Part shown: one piece after another, positions 1 through 6,038 of the stretch
Layout of the letters: every line of letters begins with the position of its first letter
Position numbering within the stretch: position 1 is the first letter of the stretch
Assembly: GCA_023443145.1 (NCBI GenBank)
Contig: JAEZVS010000058.1
Coordinates: 1 to 6,215 of the forward strand
Source of the DNA: Bacillota bacterium
Lineage (GTDB): Bacteria > Bacillota > Peptococcia > Peptococcales > Peptococcaceae
DNA length: 6,215 nt
Reading direction: 5' to 3'
Notes under the pieces: generated by a model
The model's database searches: none
What the model saw: only the letters and a program-made list of their open reading frames with translations
Told to the model about the DNA's origin: nothing
Translations under genes and position numbers: made by a program

Positions 1-50
1 GCGATACACTCATCAAAAAATACCCAGGCTTTTTATATTTTTAAAAACAG

Positions 51-79
51 TTGACTTGCTTAATATAAAGAGTTATTTT
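51..79 (+). promoter_or_regulatory. Candidate promoter for the first lipoprotein gene
   Basis: A -35-like TTGACT at 51-56 and a -10-like TATTTT at 74-79 are separated by exactly 17 nt, in an AT-rich stretch. Transcription would start near position 86, giving a leader of about 36 nt before the ATG at 122. The -35 matches the sigma-A consensus at five of six positions and the -10 at four of six. Inferred from sequence only. Confidence 0.55.
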
Positions 80-121
80 AACAGCATAAAAATATAAGAA
101 TATTGAAAGAGGTATTTTGTT

Positions 122-802
122 ATGACAATCGGAATGAAAGGCTTTGCCGGTGTTCTTGTCTTAACCCTTTTGCTCTTTCAAGCAGGCTGTACAGCAGGTC
201 CGGGAAAAGAACCGGCCGTTTCCGGCTCTTCGGTGTCGTCTAAAACGGCAGATGAGCTCAAACTCAGCTTTCCCAACGACAAAACGATAAACGATGGCGA
301 TTTAACAGAAAAAGAGCTGGGCGAGCAACTGGCCGCCAACCGTGATCTGTGGCAGCAGCTTTGGAAAGAGGCCGGTACTGCCAAAACGTATGATGACTTC
401 CAGGGGCTCGACCAAAAGGCACGCACAACCTATGCCCAACTGCTTTCAGCCGGAAAATTAAATCGATTGCGTACGCCGGAAGCACTCTTTCAAGCGTTTA
501 TTAAAAAAGCCGACTCTGAAAACCCAAACCAATCGTTTGCTAAGCGGGTTGCCGTTTTTCAAAAAGAATACCCTGTTGCAGCCAAAGAGTTGGGCGAAGT
601 GTTCACCACAACCGCAGCCTCACTGGCCGCCTCAGAAAAAATCACCCAGCCCACACCGGAAACATCTGCCAAAATCATGAAAGATTTGAAAGCCGCCTAT
701 CGGGAAGCCCATCCGGAAGATGTGTATGACAGAGTCAACATCAATGCCGAAACAGAGGTCGTCTTTTACCGCGACGGCAGTTTGCGCCTTATAAAGCGCT
801 AG
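122..802 (+). CDS. Putative lipoprotein of unknown function
   Basis: I do not recognise this 226-residue protein. The N-terminus is a type II (lipoprotein) signal peptide: a short basic start with Lys6, a hydrophobic core at about residues 8-19, and a lipobox-like QAGC ending at Cys23. Gln at the -3 position is unusual for a lipobox, so lipidation is likely but not certain. A Ser/Gly/Pro-rich linker (about 24-45) follows. The rest, about 60-205, is rich in Ala, Lys, Glu and Leu and looks mainly helical, and the last 20 residues could form a short beta hairpin (EVVFYRDG). No catalytic motif or Cys pair is visible in the mature part. The ATG at 122 is preceded by GAAAGAGG at 105-112, with 9-nt spacing; Met5 would be too far away. 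The gene has its own promoter and terminator, so it appears monocistronic. Expected location is the outer face of the cytoplasmic membrane. Confidence 0.85.
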   Translation: MTIGMKGFAGVLVLTLLLFQAGCTAGPGKEPAVSGSSVSSKTADELKLSFPNDKTINDGDLTEKELGEQLAANRDLWQQLWKEAGTAKTYDDFQGLDQKARTTYAQLLSAGKLNRLRTPEALFQAFIKKADSENPNQSFAKRVAVFQKEYPVAAKELGEVFTTTAASLAASEKITQPTPETSAKIMKDLKAAYREAHPEDVYDRVNINAETEVVFYRDGSLRLIKR

Positions 803-845
803 ACAAATGCTGCGGCTTGTCCGGCATGTAACCGAAGTTTTAAGC

Positions 846-881
846 AAAATGCCGTCCTTTTTAGCAGGCCGGCATTTTTTT
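846..881 (+). terminator. Rho-independent terminator after the first lipoprotein gene
   Basis: The arm AAAATGCCG (846-854) pairs with CGGCATTTT (870-878). After one mismatch the stem continues with CC (856-857) against GG (867-868), closing a loop of about 9 nt. The right arm runs into a stretch of seven T (875-881). It lies 44 nt after the stop codon of the lipoprotein gene. Confidence 0.8.
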
Positions 882-959
882 ACGCCGTTTGCGCGCCATC
901 AAGAGATAAAAATAAGCGCCGCAAAGGCTTGAGCGAATGCGGGTCATCTGCCCTTTATC

Positions 960-988
960 TTGAAAGGGTGCATTTGTTTCGCTATAAT
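960..988 (+). promoter_or_regulatory. Promoter of the glyA-upp operon
   Basis: TTGAAA (960-965) and a perfect TATAAT (983-988) are separated by 17 nt, a very good sigma-A-type promoter. Transcription would start near 995, leaving a leader of only about 40 nt before the glyA ATG, too short for a riboswitch or T-box. The perfect inverted repeat CCCTTT (951-956) / AAAGGG (963-968) overlaps the -35 element and could be a repressor or activator site; that is inference. Confidence 0.8.
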
Positions 989-1034
989 ATAGGGTAAATG
1001 CAGCAAACTTTATGGGAAAGAAGGACGATCAATT

Positions 1035-2270
1035 ATGGATTACACCGAAGAATATGTGCGCGCGGTTGACCCGGCTGTGGCCGATGCCATTCAATTGGAG
1101 GAGGCACGGCAGGAGAATAAAATTGAACTCATTGCCTCGGAAAATTTCACCAGTCGGGCTGTGATGGCGGCGCAAGGCTCCGTACTGACAAATAAATATG
1201 CGGAGGGCTACCCCAGTAAGCGTTACTACGGCGGCTGCGAATATGTTGACATTGTGGAAGACCTGGCGCGCGACCGTGCGAAAGAACTCTTCGGTGCCGA
1301 ACATGCCAATGTGCAGCCGCACAGCGGGGCGCAAGCCAATTTTGCCGTCTACTACGGTATTTTGGAAAAAGGCGACAAGGTGCTCGGCATGAACTTAAGT
1401 CACGGGGGCCATCTCACCCACGGCAGCCCGGTCAACGTCAGCGGCCGTTATTTTGATTTCGACGCGTACGGCGTCGACAAAGACACCGAGACCATCAACT
1501 ACGAGGCCTTACATCAAAAGGCGCTGGATATCCGTCCCCGGCTCATTGTGGCAGGGGCTTCGGCCTATCCTCGTGCCATTGACTTTGAACGTATTGCCCA
1601 CACAGCCAAGACGGTGGATGCCCTCTTTATGGTGGATATGGCCCATATTGCAGGACTGGTGGCCGCGGGCGAGCACATGAGCCCGGTCCCTTATGCGGAT
1701 GTGGTGACTTCCACCACCCACAAAACCCTGCGCGGCCCACGCGGCGGCATCATTCTCTGTAAAGAGGAACTGGCCAAAGCCATCGATAAGGCAGTATTCC
1801 CCGGCCTGCAGGGCGGCCCGCTCATGCATGTGATTGCGGCCAAAGCGGTGGCTTTGGGTGAAGCACTCCGTCCCGAATTCAAAACCTACATGCATCAGGT
1901 GGTGCTAAACGCACGCGCCTTGGCCGATGCCCTCACCGAGCGCGGTTTCCGCCTGGTTTCCGGCGGCACCGACAACCACCTTATCTTAATTGACATGAAA
2001 CACATCGGTCTCACCGGCGACGCCGCTGAAAAGGCTTTGGATGCCATCGGCGTCACCACCAATAAAAACGGCATTCCTTTTGATACGGAAAAACCCACCG
2101 TCACCAGCGGTCTGCGTATCGGCACCCCGGCTGTGACCACTCGAGGTTTTATGGAAGACGATATGACCATCATCGCCGACATCATGCAACGGACCTTAAT
2201 AGACAACGATACGGCAGCGGCAGAAGCTTTGGTGAAGAGCCTCACCGCCCGTTATCCTCTGTACCGTTAA
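1035..2270 (+). CDS. glyA: Serine hydroxymethyltransferase
   Basis: This cytosolic PLP enzyme interconverts serine plus tetrahydrofolate with glycine plus 5,10-methylene-tetrahydrofolate, the main source of one-carbon units. At 411 residues it has the usual bacterial length (about 410-420). Family motifs run the full length: IELIASENF (30-38), TNKYAEGYP (52-60), [10 protein letters not shown] (93-102), the DMAH motif with Asp201 expected to bind the PLP ring nitrogen and His204, the signature [12 protein letters not shown] with Lys230 as the Schiff-base lysine, FPGLQGGP (255-262), and GLRIGTPA with Arg361 expected to bind the substrate carboxylate. Nothing essential appears to be missing. The ATG at 1035 follows AGAAGGA (1019-1025) with 9-nt spacing. 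It is the first gene of an operon with upp, a pairing common in Bacillota, which links folate one-carbon supply with nucleotide salvage. Confidence 0.98.
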   Translation: MDYTEEYVRAVDPAVADAIQLEEARQENKIELIASENFTSRAVMAAQGSVLTNKYAEGYPSKRYYGGCEYVDIVEDLARDRAKELFGAEHANVQPHSGAQANFAVYYGILEKGDKVLGMNLSHGGHLTHGSPVNVSGRYFDFDAYGVDKDTETINYEALHQKALDIRPRLIVAGASAYPRAIDFERIAHTAKTVDALFMVDMAHIAGLVAAGEHMSPVPYADVVTSTTHKTLRGPRGGIILCKEELAKAIDKAVFPGLQGGPLMHVIAAKAVALGEALRPEFKTYMHQVVLNARALADALTERGFRLVSGGTDNHLILIDMKHIGLTGDAAEKALDAIGVTTNKNGIPFDTEKPTVTSGLRIGTPAVTTRGFMEDDMTIIADIMQRTLIDNDTAAAEALVKSLTARYPLYR

Positions 2271-2284
2271 GAGAGGTGCTAAAT

Positions 2285-2914
2285 ATGGATAATGTGTTCG
2301 TCTTTGATCATCCCCTCATGCACCACAAGCTGTCTTATTTACGCGACAAAAGCACCCCGCCCCGGCACTTTCGTCAGATTGTAAAAGAGCTGGCCCTTCT
2401 CATGGCTTATGAAGTCACCAGCGATTTGCCCAGCCATGAAGTGACGGTGGAAACCCCCTTGGCCGACGCCTCCTGTCAACGGGTGGACGAAGAAAACATT
2501 GTCATCATTCCCATTTTACGCGCCGGTTTGGGCATGGTGGAAGGCTTTCATTCACTTTTACCGGAAGCACGGGTGGGACACATCGGCATGAGCCGCAACG
2601 AAGAGACTTTGGAACCGGAGCCTTACTATCACAAACTGCCCGCCGGCATTGACACGGCACAATGTATTGTGGTGGATCCCATGCTTGCCACCGGCGGATC
2701 CGCGGTGGATGCGGTGAATTTCCTGAAAAGTGTCGGCGCCACCAATATTAAATTTTGCGGCATCATCGGCACCGATGCCGGCATCCGTCGTTTATCCGAA
2801 GCCCATCCCGACGTGGCCATCTATTTGGCTGAAAAAGATCCTATCTTAAACGATCACGGTTATATTGAACCGGGTTTGGGCGACGCCGGTGACCGCATCT
2901 TCGGCACCCTCTGA
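2285..2914 (+). CDS. upp: Uracil phosphoribosyltransferase
   Basis: The enzyme salvages uracil by joining it to PRPP to give UMP and pyrophosphate in the cytoplasm. The open frame reaches back to a GTG at 2276, but GAGAGG at 2271-2276 sits 8 nt before the ATG at 2285. Starting there gives 209 residues, the usual UPRT length. Visible motifs are the N-terminal HPLMHHKLSYLRD (9-21), IPILRAGLGM (75-84), RVGHIGMSRNEET (96-108), the PRPP-binding loop VVDPMLATGGSA (129-140, acidic Asp131), and the C-terminal GYIEPGLGDAGDRIFGT (192-208), which shapes the uracil pocket. One oddity is residues 162-166, which read GTDAG where most UPRTs I know have AAPEG. The gene begins 14 nt after the glyA stop and shares its promoter. 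Exogenous uracil response cannot be judged because no attenuator lies in the short gap. Confidence 0.97.
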   Translation: MDNVFVFDHPLMHHKLSYLRDKSTPPRHFRQIVKELALLMAYEVTSDLPSHEVTVETPLADASCQRVDEENIVIIPILRAGLGMVEGFHSLLPEARVGHIGMSRNEETLEPEPYYHKLPAGIDTAQCIVVDPMLATGGSAVDAVNFLKSVGATNIKFCGIIGTDAGIRRLSEAHPDVAIYLAEKDPILNDHGYIEPGLGDAGDRIFGTL

Positions 2915-2954
2915 TGAACACAACCGCGGACACGCCTGTTCATGCTGTGTCCGC
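2914..2954 (+). other. Two interleaved inverted repeats (pseudoknot-capable) in the upp 3' UTR
   Basis: ATGAACA (2914-2920) is complementary to TGTTCAT (2937-2943), and GCGGACAC (2926-2933) is complementary to GTGTCCGC (2947-2954). The arms interleave, so the RNA could form either of two hairpins or an H-type pseudoknot with stems of 7 and 8 bp. The structure starts at the last base of the upp stop codon and lies upstream of the operon terminator. Both pairings are perfect; any function is unknown. Confidence 0.45.
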
Positions 2955-2974
2955 ATCCATCACGCACACATCGG

Positions 2975-2994
2975 GTCTTTTAAAAGACAGCTGT
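2975..2994. repeat. Perfect 14-bp palindrome followed by an 8-bp palindrome
   Basis: GTCTTTTAAAAGAC (2975-2988) is a perfect 14-bp palindrome, and ACAGCTGT (2987-2994) is a second palindrome overlapping it by two bases. They lie between upp and its terminator, in a convergent intergenic region where an operator for either gene is not expected. No function can be assigned. Confidence 0.4.
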
Positions 2995-3008
2995 TCTATT
3001 TTCCATCA

Positions 3009-3048
3009 TAAAAAAAGCCGCCGCAATGTTATGCGGCGGCTTTTTTTT
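3009..3048. terminator. Strong bidirectional terminator between upp and the ZinT-like gene
   Basis: The A-rich and GC-rich arm at 3011-3025 (six A then GCCGCCGCA) pairs perfectly with 3032-3046 (TGCGGCGGC then T), leaving a 6-nt loop ATGTTA. On the + strand eight T follow the GC stem (3041-3048). On the - strand the A tract (3009-3016) gives the U run. It therefore ends glyA-upp and, 36 nt after its stop codon, the convergent ZinT-like gene. Confidence 0.92.
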
Positions 3049-3083
3049 GCATGAAAAGGATGTCTTTGTTGGGGTGATACAAC

Positions 3084-3749
3084 TTATTCGGCAATTTCTC
3101 CGGAGATTTGCTCGGTGGTGGCGTCAGGAGCGATCATCGCCGGGAACCAACCTTCCACAGCCAAAAGTTCTTTCACATCGTTGCCGTAACGAAGGTGGAA
3201 ATGCTTGAGCGGTTCTTCCGTGTTCACCGGCATCATTAAAAGCACCGGATATTTGGCATTGGCATCCGTGGCTTTAAAGGCCGTCCAGTGCAGTTCATGT
3301 TCACCCAATTTGGTGGTGTGGGTGCTGTCGAATTTGTATTCGGCCGAAGCCACTTCTTTGCCGTCTTTGTCTTTAAAGCCGTCTAAAAAAGTCACTTTGT
3401 CTCCATCGATAACCATGGCGTTAAAGTCGCATTTGCGTTTTTCTTTATAGGCAGCTTTGGCCGCATCCACATCTTTGCCTTCTTCTTTGGCCAGTTTCTC
3501 AAAGGCCGGGGCAAATTCGGCTTCATCCAAATAAGCACCGATGTTATTCCAAGTGCCTGCCCAATCGGCCAGAGACACTTCCTGGGCATCTTTATCCGCT
3601 TTGGCGTCATGACCGGCATCCGTTGTAGATGCGCTGGTGGCAGGTTCAGATGTGGCCGCACTGTCTTTCTCGTTTCCGCCGCAACCGGTTAAGACGAACA
3701 TGAAGCAAGCCAGAGAAAAGATGGCAGCGATGATTTTTTTGTTTTTCAT
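3084..3749 (-). CDS. ZinT/YodA-like metal-binding lipoprotein
   Basis: This is a predicted surface lipoprotein of 221 residues. The type II signal peptide has the lipobox LTGC with Cys23. A low-complexity Ser/Thr/Ala linker (about 27-57) leads into a domain resembling ZinT/YodA and the C-terminal domain of AdcA: SLADWAGTW (59-67), PAFEKLA (81-87), HFHLRYGND (183-191) and WFPAMI (201-206). In that family the domain binds periplasmic or extracellular zinc and helps deliver it to a zinc ABC transporter. His183 and His185 match two known ligands. The expected third His upstream appears replaced by Met (Met172-Met173), so the metal may differ; that part is inference. The frame opens at 3809, but AGGAGG at 3755-3760 sits 5 nt before the ATG at 3749, and only this start puts the signal peptide at the N-terminus. 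No transporter gene is next to it. It is convergent with upp. Confidence 0.8.
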   Translation of the reverse strand: MKNKKIIAAIFSLACFMFVLTGCGGNEKDSAATSEPATSASTTDAGHDAKADKDAQEVSLADWAGTWNNIGAYLDEAEFAPAFEKLAKEEGKDVDAAKAAYKEKRKCDFNAMVIDGDKVTFLDGFKDKDGKEVASAEYKFDSTHTTKLGEHELHWTAFKATDANAKYPVLLMMPVNTEEPLKHFHLRYGNDVKELLAVEGWFPAMIAPDATTEQISGEIAE

Positions 3750-3847
3750 GATAACCTCCTGAACAGATTTTGATGTGATGAGAGCGGTTAAACAAGGTTT
3801 GTTGTTCAACTTGAAACAATCCGAGTCAGCCGCATCTAACTTTATTC

Positions 3848-3876
3848 AGCTTATCACTTCGTTTTCGAGTTGTCAA
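3848..3876 (-). promoter_or_regulatory. Candidate promoter of the ZinT-like gene
   Basis: Read on the - strand, a perfect -35 TTGACA (3876-3871) is followed after 17 nt by TAAGCT (3853-3848). The weak -10 is preceded by TG in the extended -10 position (TGA then TAAGCT), which would compensate. Transcription would start near 3841, giving a leader of about 90 nt that contains the 3802-3819 inverted repeat. Confidence 0.5.
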
Positions 3877-3975
3877 TGGCAAATGTGTTCTAAAATCCTA
3901 TTTATTGCATAAATTTACTCATTATTTTTGCTAATAGTTTCATTAGGTATATATCTTTTGGGAGAACTTGCCCTC

Positions 3976-4004
3976 TTTCAGGTTTGGGCCAACTGTGTTA
4001 TGCT
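3976..4004 (+). promoter_or_regulatory. Candidate extended -10 promoter of the small lipoprotein gene
   Basis: TTTCAG (3976-3981) lies 17 nt before TATGCT (3999-4004), which is preceded by TG at 3996-3997 as in extended -10 promoters. The leader would be about 85 nt. A competing option is TTGCTA (3928-3933) with TATATC (3950-3955) at 16-nt spacing. Neither is strong, and I cannot decide between them. Confidence 0.35.
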
Positions 4005-4095
4005 GTGCATATTGGGGCAGATGCATTCGTTCCGGATAGAGATGGTATGTCATCTTCTCTGCACCCTTGATTATACTCATGAAAGAAGGCGCTCT

Positions 4096-4614
4096 ATGAA
4101 AAAATTCATGTTTCTTTCTGTACTGCTCCTGTGCTTGTTTCTAAGCGGATGCAGTTCTTCGATAAACAAAGAAAGCGACGTCATTGGCGGCGTGACTGCA
4201 TCTGATATTGTCTCTGATTTATACAACCAGCTTGATTTGGTGCTCACCGAAAAAGATGCGCATACCTTAACGGGCAGCGTTTCTTCCAAAGACGGTCAAC
4301 TGCGTTTTGATGTCACCCTCTTACATGACGACCAATACGACGTGCAGGCCATCACCTATCAGCTTAAAACGCAACATGATACCGTCACTGCCCAGAGTCT
4401 TTTAGAAAATGCCTACAATATTTTTGCCTATCAAGCTTCTTCTCCCTTCAGCGGTGTCAACACCGACGAGGCTCAATGTTGGGTGAAAAAGGCCGTGTTA
4501 AACACCGCCAAATCCAAACACAGCCACACCTTCGGCAACCTCACCTACACCCTCACCCACGACAGGGGACACAGAATCACGCTGCATATTGCACCGACCA
4601 AATCTCATCTTTAA
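4096..4614 (+). CDS. Small putative lipoprotein with His-rich C-terminus
   Basis: This 172-residue protein is not recognised. Lys2 and Lys3, a hydrophobic core (4-15) and a clean lipobox LSGC ending at Cys19 indicate a lipidated surface protein. Residues 31-110 include a likely helix (34-52) and alternating polar/hydrophobic strands. The C-terminal 31 residues hold six His (142, 144, 155, 159, 164, 171), and FGNLTYTLTHDRGHRITLHI reads like a pair of beta strands. Cys128 is the only Cys in the mature part besides the lipidated one. The frame runs upstream to a TTG at 3928, but AGAAGG at 4084-4089, 6 nt before the ATG at 4096, and the signal peptide fix the start here. It is divergent from the ZinT-like gene, so a metal-related role is possible but rests only on position and His content. 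It ends at a bidirectional terminator. Confidence 0.8.
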   Translation: MKKFMFLSVLLLCLFLSGCSSSINKESDVIGGVTASDIVSDLYNQLDLVLTEKDAHTLTGSVSSKDGQLRFDVTLLHDDQYDVQAITYQLKTQHDTVTAQSLLENAYNIFAYQASSPFSGVNTDEAQCWVKKAVLNTAKSKHSHTFGNLTYTLTHDRGHRITLHIAPTKSHL

Positions 4615-4670
4615 AAAACCCGGTCTCTACATTCCGTTTTTTGACGCCGGCTCGAATCAATCGCCACGAC

Positions 4671-4727
4671 AGGCATAAAAAATCACCTGCACACATCAAT
4701 GGGTGTGCAGGTGATTTTTTTATGCCT
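4671..4727. terminator. Long bidirectional terminator between convergent genes
   Basis: A stem of about 24 bp pairs 4671-4694 with 4703-4727 around an 8-nt loop (ATCAATGG). The core is TCACCTGCACAC against GTGTGCAGGTGA. It is flanked by a run of six A on the left (4677-4682) and seven T on the right (4715-4721), then by AGGCAT against ATGCCT, with one unpaired T. It serves the lipoprotein gene ending at 4614 and the CapA-like gene ending at 4752 on the other strand. Confidence 0.92.
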
Positions 4728-4751
4728 ACAATTTGAAAGCAAGCCAAAAGA

Positions 4752-5963
4752 TCAGGCCATCTTTGTTTCTTCAGTGAGCGCCTCTTGCGGCAGAGGGTTG
4801 TTCATAATTTCCCGGGCACGCTCATAGGCTTGTTGGAAACGGGCTTTTTGATTGGGGGTATATCCGTCGTCGGCGAGCGCATCTCGCAAGTTGATCACTT
4901 CATATTGCACTCGACCGTTTTCATCGGTGAAAAGGTTCACATAGGTGGGCACAAGCTCGGCTTTTTTGACAACCGTCTTCTTCCCTTTCTTTTCAATGTC
5001 CAGCTTTACAAAAATGCCGATTTCCGTATCGATGGTGCCCAAATAGGCTTCACGTTGGTTGCTCATAATATTGCCCATAGAATAAATGATCCAGGCCCGA
5101 CGGCCGTCCACTTCCAGCCATCCGGCCGGTTCTTGCACGTGAGGATGGCTTCCCAAAATGACATCGGCGCCGTTTTTCACCAACATACGGGCGTAAGCCA
5201 CTTGTTCATCTCCGGGGGTAACGGTGTATTCGGTGCCCCAGTGCGGCCAAGCCACAATGATATCCGCCCCTTGCGCGCGAAGGTGTTTGATGTCTCTTTT
5301 TACGTTTTCTTCGGTGAGGGGGCTGATCTTAAAGCGGTCTTCATCGGAAACGCCGTTTTCAAACCCATTGTAGAAAGTGGACCATCCGCAAAGGCCGATT
5401 TTTATCCCGTTTTTCTCCACGATGCACGTGCCGCCGTCCGGTGTCATGCGCGTGCCGAAATGGGCAAGCCCGTGGCTGTCCATCTCTGCAATGGTCCGTA
5501 CCAGACCGTCCAAACCGGCATCCAAACTATGATTGTTGGCCGTGGCCACAGCATCGAAGCCGGTATTCTTCAAATAAGGAATCAGTCCTTGCGGCGCATT
5601 GAAAACAGGATAACCGTTGGGCGGCCGTGTGGCATCGCTGGGGGCTTCAAAGTTTGCCAGGCGCACATCGGCTTTATCCAGTTCCGGCTGTACTTTGGCG
5701 AAAAACGTATCGAAAGTATAGGTCCCGTCCCCTTTGGCGTTTTGCTCGTACACCGGCGGATGCATCACCAAATCGCCCATGGCCAATATTTGTACATTTT
5801 TGGCGCCGTCCGCCCCTTCAGTGCCGACTTCCGAAGACGTGATTGTCTCTTTAACCTCGGTCATATGGGAGGAAGAATCGGCTATCAACATGAGTGCGGC
5901 TGCCACCGAAAAAGACACCAACAACAATACAGAGAAAAAGATCGCCAAAAATATTTTTTTCAT
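4752..5963 (-). CDS. CapA/PgsA-type metallophosphatase-fold protein, membrane anchored
   Basis: This 403-residue protein belongs to the CapA family (PGA_cap domain, calcineurin-like phosphoesterase fold), named after the poly-gamma-glutamate capsule protein. An N-terminal hydrophobic segment (about 4-28) should anchor it in the membrane with the domain outside. No lipobox Cys is present. The fold motifs appear in order: AMGDLVMH (61-68), LANFEAP (102-108), ANNHSLDAGLDG (142-153), AWPHWGTEY (238-246), ILGSHPHV (269-276) and YSMGN (294-298). The Asp, Asn and His residues in these motifs are the expected metal ligands. A charged C-terminal tail (about 360-403) may be helical. Two ATGs compete: for the one at 5963, AGGAG (5970-5974) is 6 nt away, while it directly abuts the one at 5969, so 5963 is chosen. 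No capB, capC or other capsule gene is in view, so a role in polyglutamate synthesis is not shown; many such paralogues are uncharacterised. Confidence 0.9.
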   Translation of the reverse strand: MKKIFLAIFFSVLLLVSFSVAAALMLIADSSSHMTEVKETITSSEVGTEGADGAKNVQILAMGDLVMHPPVYEQNAKGDGTYTFDTFFAKVQPELDKADVRLANFEAPSDATRPPNGYPVFNAPQGLIPYLKNTGFDAVATANNHSLDAGLDGLVRTIAEMDSHGLAHFGTRMTPDGGTCIVEKNGIKIGLCGWSTFYNGFENGVSDEDRFKISPLTEENVKRDIKHLRAQGADIIVAWPHWGTEYTVTPGDEQVAYARMLVKNGADVILGSHPHVQEPAGWLEVDGRRAWIIYSMGNIMSNQREAYLGTIDTEIGIFVKLDIEKKGKKTVVKKAELVPTYVNLFTDENGRVQYEVINLRDALADDGYTPNQKARFQQAYERAREIMNNPLPQEALTEETKMA

Positions 5964-6007
5964 CGTCATCTCCTCTTTACATTCTTGCCTCGTCTACTCC
6001 AGCCATC

Positions 6008-6037
6008 TTTATAAACGTTAACGAAATCCGCTGTTCC
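6008..6037 (-). promoter_or_regulatory. Weak candidate promoter of the CapA-like gene
   Basis: On the - strand TATAAA (6013-6008) matches the -10 consensus at five of six positions. The best -35 at 18-nt spacing is only GGAACA (6037-6032). The 8-bp palindrome CGTTAACG (6016-6023) lies just upstream of the -10 and could be an operator. The gene could instead be read through from the MetE-like gene upstream. Confidence 0.3.
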
Positions 6038-6038
6038 G

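Larger units (their letters stand above)
3750..4095. other. Divergent intergenic region (346 bp) with regulatory signals
   Basis: No gene is supported here. The region separates the leftward ZinT-like gene from the rightward small lipoprotein and holds promoter candidates for both. It also carries an imperfect inverted repeat at 3802-3819 (TTGTTCAAC followed by TTGAAACAA, one extra A) inside the predicted leader of the ZinT-like gene, the near-palindrome CTAAT (3931-3935) / ATTAG (3942-3946), and TTGGGCCAA (3984-3992). None clearly matches a Zur, Fur or AdcR box that I know. The section at 3880-3960 is strongly AT-rich. The frame of the right-hand lipoprotein stays open back to a TTG at 3928, but without a credible start signal. 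Confidence 0.5.

Noticed and set aside
1..50. Terminator of an upstream gene
   Set aside because: There are A and T tracts but no GC-containing stem between them.
803..1034. Riboswitch or T-box leader for glyA
   Set aside because: The good promoter at 960-988 leaves only about 40 nt of leader, and the upstream hairpin at 846-881 is explained as the terminator of the preceding gene.
1509..1895. Antisense open frames within glyA and other short frames across real genes
   Set aside because: They lie wholly within strongly supported coding regions, lack ribosome binding sites and show no protein family motifs.
2276..2284. Upstream GTG start for upp
   Set aside because: It overlaps the GAGAGG ribosome binding site itself, and the ATG at 2285 gives both ideal spacing and the normal family length.
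3750..3809. N-terminal extension of the ZinT-like lipoprotein
   Set aside because: AGGAGG falls inside this extension, 5 nt before the ATG at 3749, and the extension would displace the signal peptide.
4072..4077. TATACT as the -10 of the small lipoprotein promoter
   Set aside because: Transcription would begin at the ribosome binding site itself, and no -35-like hexamer lies at the right distance.
3928..4095. N-terminal extension of the small lipoprotein from a TTG start
   Set aside because: It would bury the signal peptide and lipobox 56 residues inside the protein, and there is no ribosome binding site before the TTG.
4785..6014. A 409-codon open frame on the + strand opposite the CapA-like gene
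   Set aside because: The - strand frame encodes a full set of CapA motifs with a good ribosome binding site. The + strand translation has no recognisable motif, is rich in His, Phe and Arg as expected of an antisense shadow, and would run through the terminator-facing end of a convergent gene.
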